Notes: generated from the sequence alone by a model not told the origin. A stretch of DNA of 64,000 nucleotides from Polysphondylium violaceum (GCA_000277445.1 AJWJ01000038.1:1-64000); one strand, 5' to 3'. Counted from the first letter of the stretch, positions 34,801-47,403 are shown. Translations and numbers: made by a program.

Positions 34801-35496
34801 ATGTTATTATTTACAAAGAAGCAATTAACAAACTTACTTAGATATCTTGGTATTGGTGTAAAGAGGGTGCCTAGAGTGATAAAGGAACTTAGAAGAAAAG
34901 GTTTTCATGTGGTTGGGTTAATTATACCGTTGGTGTTGTATGTGGGAATCAACTACACTACCTTTTTCACAAAAGAGGTGGCGTTGTGGATCATGTCCAC
35001 CATTACATTGGTCTACTTTATCTGGGAGATGTTGAGATTAAATATACCCGCAGTTAAAGAGTTTTGCATGCGTACCTATGGTGGAATGATGAGGGAGAAG
35101 GAAAAAGACAGAATCAATGGTAGTTTCTTTTATTTGTTGGGCAGCACACTTTGTATCTATGCGTTTAATCCCACCGTCACCATTGCTAGTTTGTTGTTTT
35201 TAATTATCGGGGATTTTAGCGCAGCCCTTATAGGCCTTTCATATGGAAAGACAAAGATTGGAAACAAGTCGTTAGAGGGCACTTGTGCAATGTTTCTCAG
35301 TTGTCTCTTGATTAGTTTAGTTTTGTTTAGGGATTGTAATTTAGGTGAACAATTGGCATTTTGGGGTTCATTAGCTGCCTCTTTGGTCGAGTTGTTTAAC
35401 CCCTCTTGGATAGATGATAATTTAACAATTCCTTGTTTCAGTGGTTTAGCTATTCATTTCATGGCTTATAGGTTAGGAACTGAAATTGTTTGTTAA
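34801..35496 (+). CDS. DGK1/SEC59-type CTP-dependent lipid kinase-like membrane protein
   Basis: A single exon encodes 231 residues with about six membrane helices. The family motif is plain: RRKGFHVVGLIIPL near the N-terminus (as in R-K-x-F-H), then a charged loop with REKEKDRINGS, and the signature GDFSAALIGLSYGKTKIG followed by NKSLEGT. These are shared by yeast Dgk1 (CTP-dependent diacylglycerol kinase, ER), dolichol kinase and phytol kinase. The short length favours the Dgk1 type, which makes phosphatidate from diacylglycerol, over the longer dolichol kinases. The substrate is inferred. Confidence 0.85.
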   Translation: MLLFTKKQLTNLLRYLGIGVKRVPRVIKELRRKGFHVVGLIIPLVLYVGINYTTFFTKEVALWIMSTITLVYFIWEMLRLNIPAVKEFCMRTYGGMMREKEKDRINGSFFYLLGSTLCIYAFNPTVTIASLLFLIIGDFSAALIGLSYGKTKIGNKSLEGTCAMFLSCLLISLVLFRDCNLGEQLAFWGSLAASLVELFNPSWIDDNLTIPCFSGLAIHFMAYRLGTEIVC

Positions 35497-35856
35497 TCAA
35501 GAAAGAATTAAATTAATAATAAGAATAATGTAAATTAGGAAATTGGTAGTGCACACCACACATATATATATATAAACTTGATATGGTAATGATTAAAAAA
35601 ATAGGAAATGTACATAACAATCAAAATAAATAATTTCTATACCTTTTTACCAAAAACTATAAATAGCAAAAGAAAAAGATCGGTGTCGATTATTTAAGGT
35701 GTAAAATTCAAAAACCTTTTTATTTTTTTTTTAAAAGATAGGTGTAGTAATAATAAAAAATATAGAGTAGAGTGTAGTGTATATATAAAAGCACAAAAAA
35801 GGGATAAATTAGAAATAATTTAAATCATTGTTGGTGTGGATGATTGACTAATTTAC

Positions 35857-37562
35857 TTATTTCTTTTTTTTGTCTTTTTTGTCGTCTTTCTTTTCTTCTT
35901 TCTTTTCTTTCTTTTCTTTTTTATCAGATGATGAGGATTTCTTTTCTTTCTTTTCTTTCTTTTCTTCTTTTTCTTCTTTTTCTTTCTTTTCAGATTTCTT
36001 TTCAGATTTCTTTTCAGATTTCTTTTCAGATTTCTTTTCTTTCTTTGGGGTATCTACTTCCATGTCATCAGAGGTTTCTTTTTTAGATTTTTTAGAAGAT
36101 TTCTTTTCATCGGAACCGGCGGCAGATCTCTTTTTAGAGGAGGAGGATTTAAGTTCTGGTTCAGCTTCTTCGACCATATCTGGGAAATCTCTTTCAACTT
36201 CCTTGATAACGTCTCTCATGACATCAAGATTTCTCTTTGGAGCGACACCACTGTTAAAAAATTTAATTCTGTCTTCGACTTGTTGTTTGAGAACGGTACC
36301 AAACTTGCTGGTGGCATTGTCAGAGAAACAATCGATACGGGTGGCAATAGAGATCTTGTTGGAGAGACAACGAGCGATTCTACCCTTGTTCTTTTGGGCC
36401 TTTTCAATGAAACCACTGTTGAAAATGATACCGTATTTTGGAGTCTTTCCACGGACTTTCATGGCTCTAAAGAGGGCTTTTTCAGCACCCAAAATTTGAA
36501 CGGTAGAGGCTGGATATTTGGCAAGATTGGTCAAAGAACCGGCACGGGAGATGAGTTTGGCACCAATACGATCACCAACGAGGGCAGAAAGATTTGGAGC
36601 AATGTCTTGCATCTTTTTGTTGAGATAACCAACGAGTTGAGTTCTATAGGCATCCAAAGAGATGACTCTTTCGGCAAAATGAATGACGGTCTCTAAATCA
36701 ATGTTGCTGATATCACCACCCATAGAGGCTTTGCTGGCAGAGTAGATATCCTTTGCCAATGATTCATTACCTTCGACGATTTGGGCAATCTCTGGAATGA
36801 TTTCTTCGTTGATTTTAGATTTATCTTGAATAAGTTTGGCTAATTTAGCAAAATGAATATTTTCATCAACGATTTTTAATAATTCTGGGAAATGCCATGA
36901 ATACCATTCTCTGATTCTCATAAAGAAGGTATTTAAATCTTTATCTAATTGTTCTAATAAACAAATACTTTGAATAACCATATTATCGACTTTGTGAACA
37001 TTAAACTTGATTTTAGATCTAGAATAACTGTGACCAAGACCAAGTTGGGCTTTAATAAGATCTTGGTCTTTTAATTTTGTAAATGAATCAAGATGATATC
37101 TAATAAATCTCATAATTTCCTGTTGTTGAAATATTTTATAAATTATTAGTATCTGATGATGTTTATAACATATATATATAATATTGATTGATTATTAATA
37201 ATACATACAGTGGTTTGTAAATTTGATAAACAGCTAAGAGATAAGAGTTCTTGAATAGAGGCAGCCAATTTATTATCAGAAACACCCAAAATAATACCTT
37301 CAGTCTTTTTGGAGAAGGTTTGTTTTAAAAAGTTTAATAAGAGTTCAGTCAAGAGACCTTCAGAGATAGAGTTGATGTTTTCCAAAGCATTTTCAGCAGA
37401 GGTGAATGGTAAACTACCAATTAATTTTGCAACCTTTGAGAATTTAGCAAAATCCATCATTGACTTTTGTACTTGATCATTGATCTCTGCAATTGATTCC
37501 ATACCAGATAAACTGAAAATATGGAATCCAGTGGCAGTTTCGAATAATATATGTGTGGCCAT
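35857..37562 (-). CDS. nop56: Nucleolar protein 56, box C/D snoRNP core protein
   Basis: A core protein of box C/D snoRNPs that supports rRNA 2'-O-methylation and pre-rRNA processing in the nucleolus. Two exons (37562-37209 and 37119-35857) give 538 residues; the join is [16 protein letters not shown]. The N-terminal NOP5NT domain begins [16 protein letters not shown], which matches NOP56 rather than NOP58. The NOP domain contains [36 protein letters not shown] and [18 protein letters not shown]. The last 120 residues are a Lys/Glu/Ser tail with KKSEKKSEK repeats, typical of NOP56. It is divergent from the phosphatase-like gene. Confidence 0.96.
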
Positions 37563-38135
37563 TTTATTACTATACTCTATATATTATATAATATCACAAC
37601 GACAACGACAATAGTAAGGAAAGGGGATTAATCGAAAATTTTTTTTAAAAAAAAGTCGAAAGTTTCGTGCGTAATGAGAGAAAAAAAATAAAAAATCAAA
37701 AAAAAATTCTATTCGTAAAAAAAAAAAAAACGAATCTTTTTTTATGTGAGACCTCTTGGGCCTCATAAAAACCTTTTACATATGACCACTAGCGATCCGA
37801 ACTTCAGAAAATTGATTTTATCAATAATGTTTTTATGTATAATCAAAAATATTATCATTTGGGTGCATTATAATTTGTTTCAAAGATTAGTTTCATCAAC
37901 AAAAAGTATAGTCTTAAGTAATGATTTGTCTATGAATGATTTCCAACAAAAATGAAGAAATAATCAAAGATCATATTTTTTTTTATTTCAAAAAAAAATG
38001 TAAAAATTAAAATTTTCATTTGGATCCAAGATTTGACATATAGATCATCATATATTATACAAGTCAATAATAATAACAATAATAACTTGATAATGCATCC
38101 TAGTAGATTCTAGAATAGTAGATTGATATAATAAA
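37563..38135. promoter_or_regulatory. Divergent intergenic region, nop56 (-) and phosphatase-like gene (+)
   Basis: 573 bases with A/T tracts near both starts. A frame at 37746-37955 shows no family sequence. It is presumed to hold both promoters. Confidence 0.45.
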
Positions 38136-39629
38136 ATGATAAAATCAACAGATCCTTTGATTCCACCTTTTAGATTTGCTATTGTTGAGGAAGGTTTATA
38201 TAGAGGTAGTTATCCTACCGATAAAAACTTTAGATTTCTAAAAAGGTAGGTACATGTAGAGGACATAGATATACTAAAGGCATTACAAACATCCTAATAC
38301 CATCACATCATTGTCTATATAGATTAAAATTAAAAACTATAGTTTCATTGACACCCAAACCACCCATGAAATCATTTTATACCTTTTGTGAAAGACAAAA
38401 TACAAATGTAAAACACTTTACCGTGAGTAAGTTTAAAGATGATGTCACTTTATCTGCATCACAAGTTGTACAATTATTAGAGGTATGATATAAAATAGAA
38501 GTAGATTATGTATAGTAGTATTTGGATGAATATTAATTTAGACTACTCCTAGTTAATGATAGATCCATCACAGTTACCAATGTATGTTCATTGTCTTGAT
38601 GGAGCCAATGTCACAGGCACTATATTTATGTGTTTAAGAAAGCTTCAAAATTGGAATCTATCAGTGATATTTACAGAGTTTACTCGATTTACAAGAGGTG
38701 GAACAATTGCGAGTGCAGAGGCAGAGTTTGTGGAGACTTTTAAAGCAGAAATCGATGTACAGCCATCTATTCCAAATTGGTTATGGCAAGGCATTCGAAT
38801 GACGAAACATCCAACTCTTAAGCTCAGATTACTCTCCAACAGTAGTCAAAATACTCCCTTTTCTTCAAATTTTATTCAAGATGAATATGAAATCATAGAT
38901 TCAGCAAATGATTCAATAGACAACAGTAGTAATAGTATTGGTAATAGTGGCGGTGGTAATAGTAATGGTGGTAGTACAAGTGTAAGTCGTAAATCATCAA
39001 ATGCAACATCATTGCTCCCATCATTTATGGCCGCTGCAAACGCTTTATCAATATCGACACCAAGTATTTTAACAACAATCAATAGTAGTAATATATCGGC
39101 AACAACAACAACAGCAACACCATCACCAACAATAGATTCCAATACCTTGAATTTAATATCACAGTCATTAAATATCGACTCTAATCAATACCAACCACAA
39201 CAGATTATTTTACCTCAACAACAACAGCAACCTACATTTGTATCATCACCATCACCATCATCATTAAGTACTTCAACAACTATAGTTCAAAATCAAACAC
39301 TCAGTTCACTTTCAAATAGTCAACTCATCACTCAAAGTCCAAGAGTAATCACACAGTCGGGAGGCGGTAAGGAAAAAGACAAGGAGAAAGACAAAAAGAA
39401 AAAAGTGGACGAAATTAAACTGTTGTTTGATTCTGGAAAGTTTTTAGTTCAAAAAGAATCTCGGTTTTTAGAGGCACTATCATTGGAGAGATCATCGTCA
39501 CCAGCATCACCATCCTCTTCCTCTCCCTCTCTACCACAAAACGTTGCTACACCAACCACTACCACTACTACATCACTTCAACAATCACCATTGGTTATGT
39601 CCTCTACAGAATTATTCAATAAAAAATAA
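38136..39629 (+). CDS. PFA-DSP (Siw14/Oca-like) phosphatase-family protein with altered active site
   Basis: Three exons (38136-38245, 38323-38482, 38553-39629) give 448 residues. Residues about 8-165 follow the plant and fungal atypical dual-specificity phosphatase family (PPFRFAIVEEGLYRGSYP, then LKLKTIVSLTP). The active loop is HCLDGANVTG: Cys104 is kept but the Arg that should end CxxxxxR is Val110. Similar loops occur in the yeast Oca4/Oca6 branch. So it is probably inactive or works differently, perhaps as a scaffold. Residues about 190-448 are a disordered Ser/Thr/Asn/Gln tail with a Lys-rich patch (KEKDKEKDKKKKVDE) and polySer/Pro. Loss of Arg is seen directly; loss of activity is inference. 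Confidence 0.85.
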
Positions 39630-39933
39630 AATACCAGATTATTAAAATCATCTTATCTACCCGAGGAATCAATTTATTTATCAATATCAACCAATTATAT
39701 CTTAAGAGGATATAATTTTTAAGATTTAATGATCTATGCCCATGCCCAAGTTTAAAAAACTATTAATGGAGATGATTGTGTGGAAATATTTAAATTGAAT
39801 CTCGGTATGTAAGTTTCCATTCCTCATTTAATAAATTAATCACAAATTCCAGAAAAAAATCGAGAAAAAAAAAATGCACACTTATGCAATTTTAAAATAA
39901 AAACTTTTCAAACCGAACGAATCTATTCATACA
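39630..39933. other. Spacer between the phosphatase-like gene and the NSUN5-like gene
   Basis: 304 AT-rich bases. I see nothing coding in it. Confidence 0.5.
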
Positions 39934-42036
39934 ATGTGCGACTTTTACCAACAAGCAGCCAATGTTATTGATCAGTTAATACAAAAAAAGGGGAGTATCA
40001 AGGGATTAACATATAGTGGCCAATCAAACAACACAAAGACATCAAAAACTACATATGCTTTAGTATGCGAGACTTTAAAATGTACATTTATAAAATAGAT
40101 TTATTAAAAATCACAGTATTAACATTTATCCCACACATATATCTCTCACACACAACAAATAGATAAAGATGTAGTTGATGAGATTATAGGTATGGTGCCT
40201 GAGCTTGAGAAGGAAAAGAGTAATGTAAAATACAGTTTGATGATAGTCATGATCTATGAACTCTTGTTTAGTTCCAAACAGACGATCAAGGGCGGGGGTA
40301 TTGCCAAAAAGACAATTATGCAGTATAAAACACAGATGGTGTCTTCACTGGCTAGAATGAAAATAAAGAAACGTGTGGCCGATAGCATTGATCTCTTGCC
40401 TGAACACATTAGAAACCCAATCACTTTGCCTAGATATGTGAGAATAAATTCACTGTTCAATGGATGTATGGAGAGTGCCGTGCAAGATGCCATCAACACA
40501 TTTGTTGCCGAGGGCTATGACAAGATTGATAAACCAGTGCAGGCAAACAATATCGGAGAAAAAGAGTTTTATCAAGACGTTGATTTCCCCGAGATATTGG
40601 TGTTTAATGCAAATGTAGATTTACATGATCACAAGATGCTGTTGGACGGTCATATCATATTGCAGGATAAGGCAAGTTGTATGCCTTCGTATATCTTGAG
40701 TCCACCACCCGGATCCGTGGTCATTGACTCATGTTCTGCACCAGGCAACAAAACATCGCTCTTGTCTGCTCAAATGAAGAACAAAGGTCAGATCTTTGCT
40801 ATTGAAAAAGACAAAAAGAGAATGGGTACATTGGTTAAATTAACAACTAGATCACAATGTAAAAGTAGGTGTATACTATTCTGTAATTCTTGGTACTTAT
40901 TGATATTAATACTGTTCTCATTGTTTTTACTCTATAGATATTGAAGCTATTAATGACAGTTTTCTCAATCTCAGACATGATGATCCCAAGTATAAAGATG
41001 TAGAATATATATTATGTGATCCATCATGCAGTGGATCAGGTATTGTTAATCGTTTAGATTATCTTTTACCAACTAAATATAGTACAGATACAAATGAGAA
41101 TGAAGATATAGACGATATTATTAAAGATATTAGTAATAGTAGTAATAGTAAGAGACAAACAGAAAGTACAACAGCAACAACAACAACATCAACTACAGAC
41201 AATGAAAAGAATAAAAAAGAGATGAAAAAAGATAAGAAAAGAAAGCTTAAAGAGATGAAAGCAGCAGAAAAGAATGGTAAAAAGGGCAACAATAATAAAG
41301 AATCATTAGCAGCAGCTGCCGCCAACGCAGAAAAGTTAAAAGAAGAACAAGAGGAAAAAGAAAAAAAGGAAGAAGAAGAAAGAGTTCAATTATTGGCTGA
41401 TTTTCAATTATCCATCATTAGACATGCTTTTGGTTGTACGTATAACATTGATGATCTTACTTTTAGATTAATATTAACTATAGATATAAATGATACCATT
41501 TAGTTCCATCAATCAAAAGAGTTATTTACTCAACATGTTCAATTCATCAGGTAGAAAATGAAGATGTTGTACAAAGAGCTTTGGAGGAATTAAACAAAGA
41601 TAAAGAAACATGGAGATTGGTTAATATTTTACCTCATTGGAATCATAGTAGAGGTTATTCAATTTATAAAAATAGTGAATATTCAATTAGAATGACACCA
41701 TCCATTGATCATACCATTGGTTTCTTTGTTGCATTGTTTGAGAGAATAGATACCACTGTAAAAGCAAAACCACTTCCAATTCCAATTTCTCAACCTAAAC
41801 CTACAAAAACTCCAACTCCAGCTCCAGCTTCTGCTCCAACACCATCAACTACTTCCACAACAACATCTCAACAACAAAAGCCAGTATTATTTAAATCTGA
41901 ACCAACAAAACCATCAAATAGTACTAAGAAGAAATTGGGTAACAATAATAATAATAACAATAATAATAACAAGAACAATACAAAAGGTGAATCTCCAATG
42001 AAATCAAATAAAAAGAAAATAAAACTATCATCATAA
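39934..42036 (+). CDS. nsun5: NSUN5/Rcm1-type rRNA cytosine-5 methyltransferase
   Basis: A SAM-dependent enzyme that methylates a conserved cytosine of large-subunit rRNA in the nucleolus. Four exons (39934-40081, 40163-40864, 40938-41435, 41504-42036) give 626 residues. The substrate-binding part has LPRYVRINSLF. The SAM site reads VVIDSCSAPGNKTSLLSAQM. The catalytic motifs are DPSCSGSG (about residue 311) and YSTCSIHQVENEDVV (about 457), holding the two cysteines of this class. The C-terminal fold ends with TIGFFVALFERI. Between the two catalytic cysteines there is a Lys/Glu/Ala/Thr insert of about 105 residues that ordinary NSUN5 lacks, and the C-terminus has Pro/Thr and polyAsn tails. Confidence 0.92.
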
Positions 42037-42361
42037 TCGTATAAATCATGATCTGCATCTTTTTTTTATTGATTGTACAAACAGAGACAAAAGTACGATA
42101 TATTTCATCTTAGTTGATCAAGGATTCATAACAAAGACAGTTGTAGATCAAGATTTCAAATATGCATTTTTTTTAAAAAAACTTTTTTTAATTTTTTTTA
42201 TTTTTATTTTTCGATTTGTTGTTGTAATTTATAATCAACAATTATCTTCAACACACCAGATATATTATATTATCCCAATACAGAAAGTTAGATATATCTG
42301 ATAGACATAGGAGTCATTACTATCAACATAGGTTTGTGGTGATAGAGGATATCAATAAAAT
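42037..42361. other. Spacer upstream of the Vps50 gene
   Basis: 325 AT-rich bases with a T-rich block (about 42165-42215). Promoter by position; nothing else recognised. Confidence 0.5.
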
Positions 42362-45300
42362 ATGACACAATCATCAACAAACACAACATTACCTTCTCTG
42401 TCGAGCTTGACATCGCTGCCATCGTTGCCATTCAAATTTGATGTGTCGCGATTAAAGGCAAAGATAGATGAAGTCGAAGCAGTCACAAAAAAGACATTTA
42501 CAGCAGCAGCAGATGCCTTGGGTGTTGGCGTAACAACGACAAAGAAGCCTAAAAAGACACAATACTATATGGAGCTGATCGACAGCACCAAACCCAGTCT
42601 CACAGAGGAAGAGTTTCTCAAGATCACACCCGAGGGATTCTTTCAAGAAAACTTTGATACGGTGCAGTTCATATTGGACATGTTGCCACCAACCAACTCT
42701 TCATCAGAGTTTTCTGTATTCTTGGACAAGAACGTCAATCAGTTCTCGAGATCGATGGACTATGTCAACTCCAAGCTATACAATCGGGTGAGAAAGAACT
42801 ACACTGAGTTTGTGCAAGGTATGTCACAGATCCACGAGATTGGCGTCGAGCTGCAACGAAGCACAGTCATGTGTTCAAACGGCCGTCGTACGCTGGCCCA
42901 GACCAAACGAAACCTCACAACCACCGCATTTGTCATTATGTCAAAGTACAGTAAGCGTAATCTCCTCCAACACATGTATGTGGATCTCTCGCAAATCAAA
43001 GACATTGTCACACTCGAGCGTCTATTAAAACAAACACTCTCTGACGGTGACTATCCCGCAACCATCAAGCTCTACCTCGAGTGCAGAAACACAATCACCC
43101 AACACATGCATTATCGTTGTGTGCCCGAGTTGGACTCTAATCTCAAACAAATCTACAATGTCGTGCAAGAACGTATCGATAAGGACTTCTTTAACAGTTG
43201 CAGAGAGTTTAATTCAACCACCTATCAAAGAGTATTCCAAGCGTATGTATATTGCAGTTGGAGGTCATAATACAACACACATCCCTATCAATATTAACAT
43301 TATACGACGTACAGATACAAACTATTGGGCAGAGCAGATAGAATATTAGAGAAGCTTCAAGACTATTTTGTCGATCCTATTGAACCCGAGACGAGAAACA
43401 TTGTGTATGCACATGTGTTGCTGTCTGAAGAAAACGCAATCAATCCAGAAAAGTTTAAGGGACTCAGTTTTAAGGACCTGTGCGGCGAGCTCAAAGACGA
43501 CCATTTTGTCAACTGTCTGTTGGCAGTGTTTGAGTATCTCTGTGACGTCATGACTAGTTTATATCTCATGAACCAGTTTCATTTGGACAATGATATCCAA
43601 GAAGAGAGCAAGATATTTGCCGACATCAACAGCGCATTGACTCGTTTCAAAAACACCATTTGGGACACTATGCAACGACAGGTGAGTCAGTTGCTTGAGC
43701 CTAGAAAACTCAGTAATTTCAAGATTGACGATTTCTTGTTGGTCCTCAACTCTGTGACCAAGATTAGCGAGATAGGTGAGGAGTTTAGCGGCACACCTTC
43801 ACACAATCTTAGAAAGTCGATTGATAATCAGAGCAAATCATACTTTGAGACTCTCCACCGAAAGAGAATCGAAGATCTTCGTACAATGCTTGAAAACGAA
43901 CCATGGAACAATATTCCTGTTGGTCCAGATTTCGATGTGCGTGCTGAACTACGTATCCAAAACAAAGGCAAAGCCAAGATCGAGCGATTACATGGTGATC
44001 AGTTATTTTATTCCATCAAAGACAAGGGCAATCCATTCTCTGAATTGATATCCTACAAAAAGAACAAATTACCTTCCAATCAATCTTCACCAAATTTATC
44101 TTCAATCAATAACAGCAGCACTAGTAATAGTAATAGTAATAGTGGCAAGAGTAAATCAAAGATTAAATCAGATACAGAAGATAGTGATGAAGAAAATGAA
44201 GAACTTAAACAAGAGTTTATTCATGAAGATGAGGATGATATGGAGGCACATAAAAAGAAACTCAAGGCCAAACAACAACGTATACAAAAACAACAAGAAG
44301 AAGAACAAAAACAACAAGAAGACAATATGATCCTCGTCTCGTCTACCACCATTAGTTTTGTCAGATACATTGGCAAGTATTTAGAAATCATGGAAATGTT
44401 GCCTCACATCTCTGTCGATATATTCAACTCCATTTGCCAAATGGTTGAGTATTATATGTATACAATATATTCATTCTCTGGTTACTTTGATCCCCAAGGA
44501 TTTAGTTTGGAGGCACTCACTAGTAAAATGGAGAAAACAATATCAGAGAAATCATTTGAAGATCTTTCATTCACCAAACCACAAGTATCTAAATTTATTG
44601 ATAAAATGAAAGAGCGTGTTGGTCTACCACCATCTACTCTCTCTTCATTTTCCACTGCCAACACTGTCATGTCGGGCATTACAAATATATCGCCAATATC
44701 TTCAATCACCAATCAGTTTAGTCAATTTAATTTAACAATTAAAAATATTGCTTCAAATATTAATTCTCCTTCATTATCTGGTCAATCTAGTCAATCAAGT
44801 CAACAACAATTACAACAGCAACAACAACAACAACAATATCAACAACAAATTCATAATAACAATAATATAAATTCAACCAATAACAATGTTGAAAATGGTG
44901 GAGTGAAATGGATACCATCTAAAATTAATTACACTGGATTACAATTGGGTGATCCAAAACAATTCTTTAATTTACCAGTTCGTATGGTGGCCATTGAATC
45001 TTTGGCTTTTATTTCACAAGCATTAATAGTTTGTAAATCTGTATTTGATGCCATATTGCCTGCCAATCAAACCGATAATATAAATGATTTTTACAAGAAT
45101 GTCATTGACATTATACCCGATCTTCAAAAACATTTAATCAAATGTGTAATCTCTGCATTTTTTACCTATCAAGCTGGTCCTCAATTCTTTAGTTACACAA
45201 TTTCAAATCTTAAATGGGATTTCAAAACAATGGCCACCACCAAATCATCCTATGTCGAGGCCTTTTCCAAAGAGTTTCAACAATTTATCAAGAAATTGGA

Positions 45301-45733
45301 TGAATGTATTCAAAAATCCACTCAAGTCTATGTGACACCGGTAATCAATCGTCCATTGCGTAACAAGATTGTATCACTTTCATTTGAATACTTTATTCAA
45401 CAATTGGTCGATGGCTATTCAAAGATCAAAAAATGTACAAACGAAGGTCGTGCCACAATGATTCAAGATCTCATGAGTATTCAAAATTCATTGGAAAAGA
45501 TTAGCGGAGGCATAAAGATTCCAAATGTATCCTATGCTGAAAACTTTATCAAGGCATTCTATCAATTGACTGCTTTTTCTGAACCAGATATTCTAGAATG
45601 GGCAAAAGAACACGATGAATACCCTATTCGTTATGTCATTGGTTTATTACAATTGGCCAAGATTAACAAACCACAATTTTTCCAACAATTGGAAGACATG
45701 GATCGTAGAAGAAGAGGAACTAGAGTAGTTTAA
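42362..45733 (+). CDS. vps50: Vps50/syndetin, EARP tethering-complex subunit
   Basis: A subunit of the EARP endosomal tether (with Vps51-53), needed for recycling from endosomes. Two exons (42362-43242, 43315-45733) give 1099 residues; the join reads VFQAYKLLGRADRIL. The N-terminal Vps54_N-type helical region includes FFQENFDTVQFILDMLP and the coiled segments VRKNYTEFVQGMSQIHEIG. The C-terminal syndetin domain contains VRMVAIESLAFISQAL, FFTYQAGPQFFSYTISNLKW and VVSLSFEYFIQQLVDGYSKI-like sequence, ending near YAENFIKAFYQL. Between them lies a disordered Ser/Asn/Glu/Lys region (about 540-640) and a Gln run (about 780-800). The length matches metazoan syndetin (about 960) plus inserts. Confidence 0.92.
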
Positions 45734-45831
45734 TTATAATTCAACTATAATTGGAATTCCTCATTCACATGTCAGAGCTTTAATTAAATTTTTAAATAAA
45801 CACAAAGTATTTGTATCAACACAATCAGTAT

Positions 45832-47184
45832 TTATTCAAATATTGCTTTTTCTTTGAGATCAGTGAGGAAATTTTGGATTTTAGTAGCTGGGATGAGCAT
45901 AACCAAACCTTTTCTATTTAAATTACTGTATAATGTCCATTTGGAACCTTTGCCATATTCGTATGGAATGTTAAAAATAGCCCATGCACTGGCATATTGT
46001 TTGAAATACTTGTCTTCGATTTTTTGATAGACCTCCAAACCTTCCTCAACTTGAGGTTGTTGAGATTCTTCAACAATTTTGGCTTGATTCTTTTTATCTT
46101 TTTTACCTACAGCACCTCCACTTTGTTTGAGTGCAGCGGCAATGGCGGGTGGTGGAGCTTCTTCTTCTTCTTCATTTGGCTTGGTGGTAATACCAAAGCT
46201 AGAGAAAACTATATAGTGTTTGAAATCAAATCCTTTTTGATTGCTTTCGTTCAACAATTCAATGTCGTATTGAATAAATTGATAGAGTGGATGGACGAGT
46301 TGATTTGGAATATTGAGGAATCTTTCAGAGAAAATTAAACCTACTTCCTCTTTTTTTGAATTACCAAGGATGTTTGTAAAAACACTGGATATGGAAGAGT
46401 CTTTTTTGAATAACTTTTTGTCAATGTAGCTTGATTCTGCAGAGTCTAGTTTAAGTTTGATATAGTCCAAATAACCTTTGATAGAGGCATTGGATTTGTA
46501 AGTGTTGTGATTTAAAATTGAATAGAAACCATAGGGATCTTCACTGCCTTCGACACGAATGCAACGACCAAATTTCTTTTTCTTGGCTTGTTCAATAATA
46601 AGATCGGTGACATCTCCTGCTACAAATTCAATATTTGCATTGTATGGTACCAATCTATTGATCATGTTCTTTATGCTATGATAATCAGCCTCTCCACAGG
46701 GATTAATATCAAAATCTGCTTGAATTTCTTCAAAATCTGATTCATCTTGATCTTCATCACTACTTGGTACAATTTCTTCTTCAGATCCCTCTTCTTCAGA
46801 CATAACTACATCATCATCGTCATCACTGTCATCACTTTCAACTTTTTTAGATTGTTTTTTTGTTGGTGGTGGAACTGATGATTTATTGTTTGATTTTGTT
46901 GTGGTAGTGGCTGTGGTTGTTTTGGTTTCTTTTTTTGGTTCGTTTGTTTTTTTACTAGTTTCTTTTTTAGTTTCCTTTTTAATATCCTTTTTAGCTTCAA
47001 TCTTTTTGTTGTTGCTGTTTTTATCTTGTTTTACATCTTTGGTTTTAGTTTGTTGCTCTTTTTTAGCATTTGAAACTTTATCCTTAATTTCTTTTTTGCT
47101 CGATTTTTCGACAACTGCTGTTTTTGATTTTGAAACTTTTTTTGGTTCCTCTTTTTTGGTTACTTTTTTTCCCATTCTATTCAA
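45832..47184 (-). CDS. BCCIP/Bcp1 family protein
   Basis: In yeast, Bcp1 is a nuclear chaperone for ribosomal protein Rpl23 and an export factor; in animals BCCIP binds BRCA2 and p21. A single exon encodes 450 residues (447 if the second ATG, MGKK, is used). Residues 1-110 are Lys/Glu/Thr-rich and 112-150 are acidic (SDDSDDDDDVVMSEEEGSEEE). The conserved domain starts IQADFDINPCGEADYHSIKN and contains the RCIRVEGSEDPYGFYSILN stretch, FLNIPNQLVHPLYQF, HYIVFSSFG and AWAIFNIPY. A Glu/Pro/Ala/Lys insert interrupts it. Likely nuclear. Confidence 0.9.
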   Translation of the reverse strand: MNRMGKKVTKKEEPKKVSKSKTAVVEKSSKKEIKDKVSNAKKEQQTKTKDVKQDKNSNNKKIEAKKDIKKETKKETSKKTNEPKKETKTTTATTTTKSNNKSSVPPPTKKQSKKVESDDSDDDDDVVMSEEEGSEEEIVPSSDEDQDESDFEEIQADFDINPCGEADYHSIKNMINRLVPYNANIEFVAGDVTDLIIEQAKKKKFGRCIRVEGSEDPYGFYSILNHNTYKSNASIKGYLDYIKLKLDSAESSYIDKKLFKKDSSISSVFTNILGNSKKEEVGLIFSERFLNIPNQLVHPLYQFIQYDIELLNESNQKGFDFKHYIVFSSFGITTKPNEEEEEAPPPAIAAALKQSGGAVGKKDKKNQAKIVEESQQPQVEEGLEVYQKIEDKYFKQYASAWAIFNIPYEYGKGSKWTLYSNLNRKGLVMLIPATKIQNFLTDLKEKAIFE

Positions 47185-47371
47185 TTCTATTTATACAAGC
47201 ACTTTCGGCAACAAGTATAATGTTTTTCGTTCGATTTTTTCACAAACAAAAAATTAAAAAAAAATAAATTTAAAAAAAAAAAAGAAAATTAAAAAAAAAA
47301 AAAAGAAAATGAAAACTAAATGTTTGGGGTGTGTGAAGTCAGTCAGTCATATGTGAAAGAGAGATAAATGT

Positions 47372-47399
47372 GATAGAGATAGAGATAGAGATAGAGATA
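47372..47399 (+). repeat. Hexamer repeat (GATAGA)n just upstream of a start codon
   Basis: About four and a half GATAGA units ending four bases before the ATG at 47404, so they fall within the likely leader of the next gene. Confidence 0.92.
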
Positions 47400-47403
47400 A
47401 AAT

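Noticed and set aside
37746-37955. Possible small gene between nop56 and the phosphatase-like gene
   Set aside because: 69 residues without recognisable motifs in a divergent promoter region; nothing supports translation.
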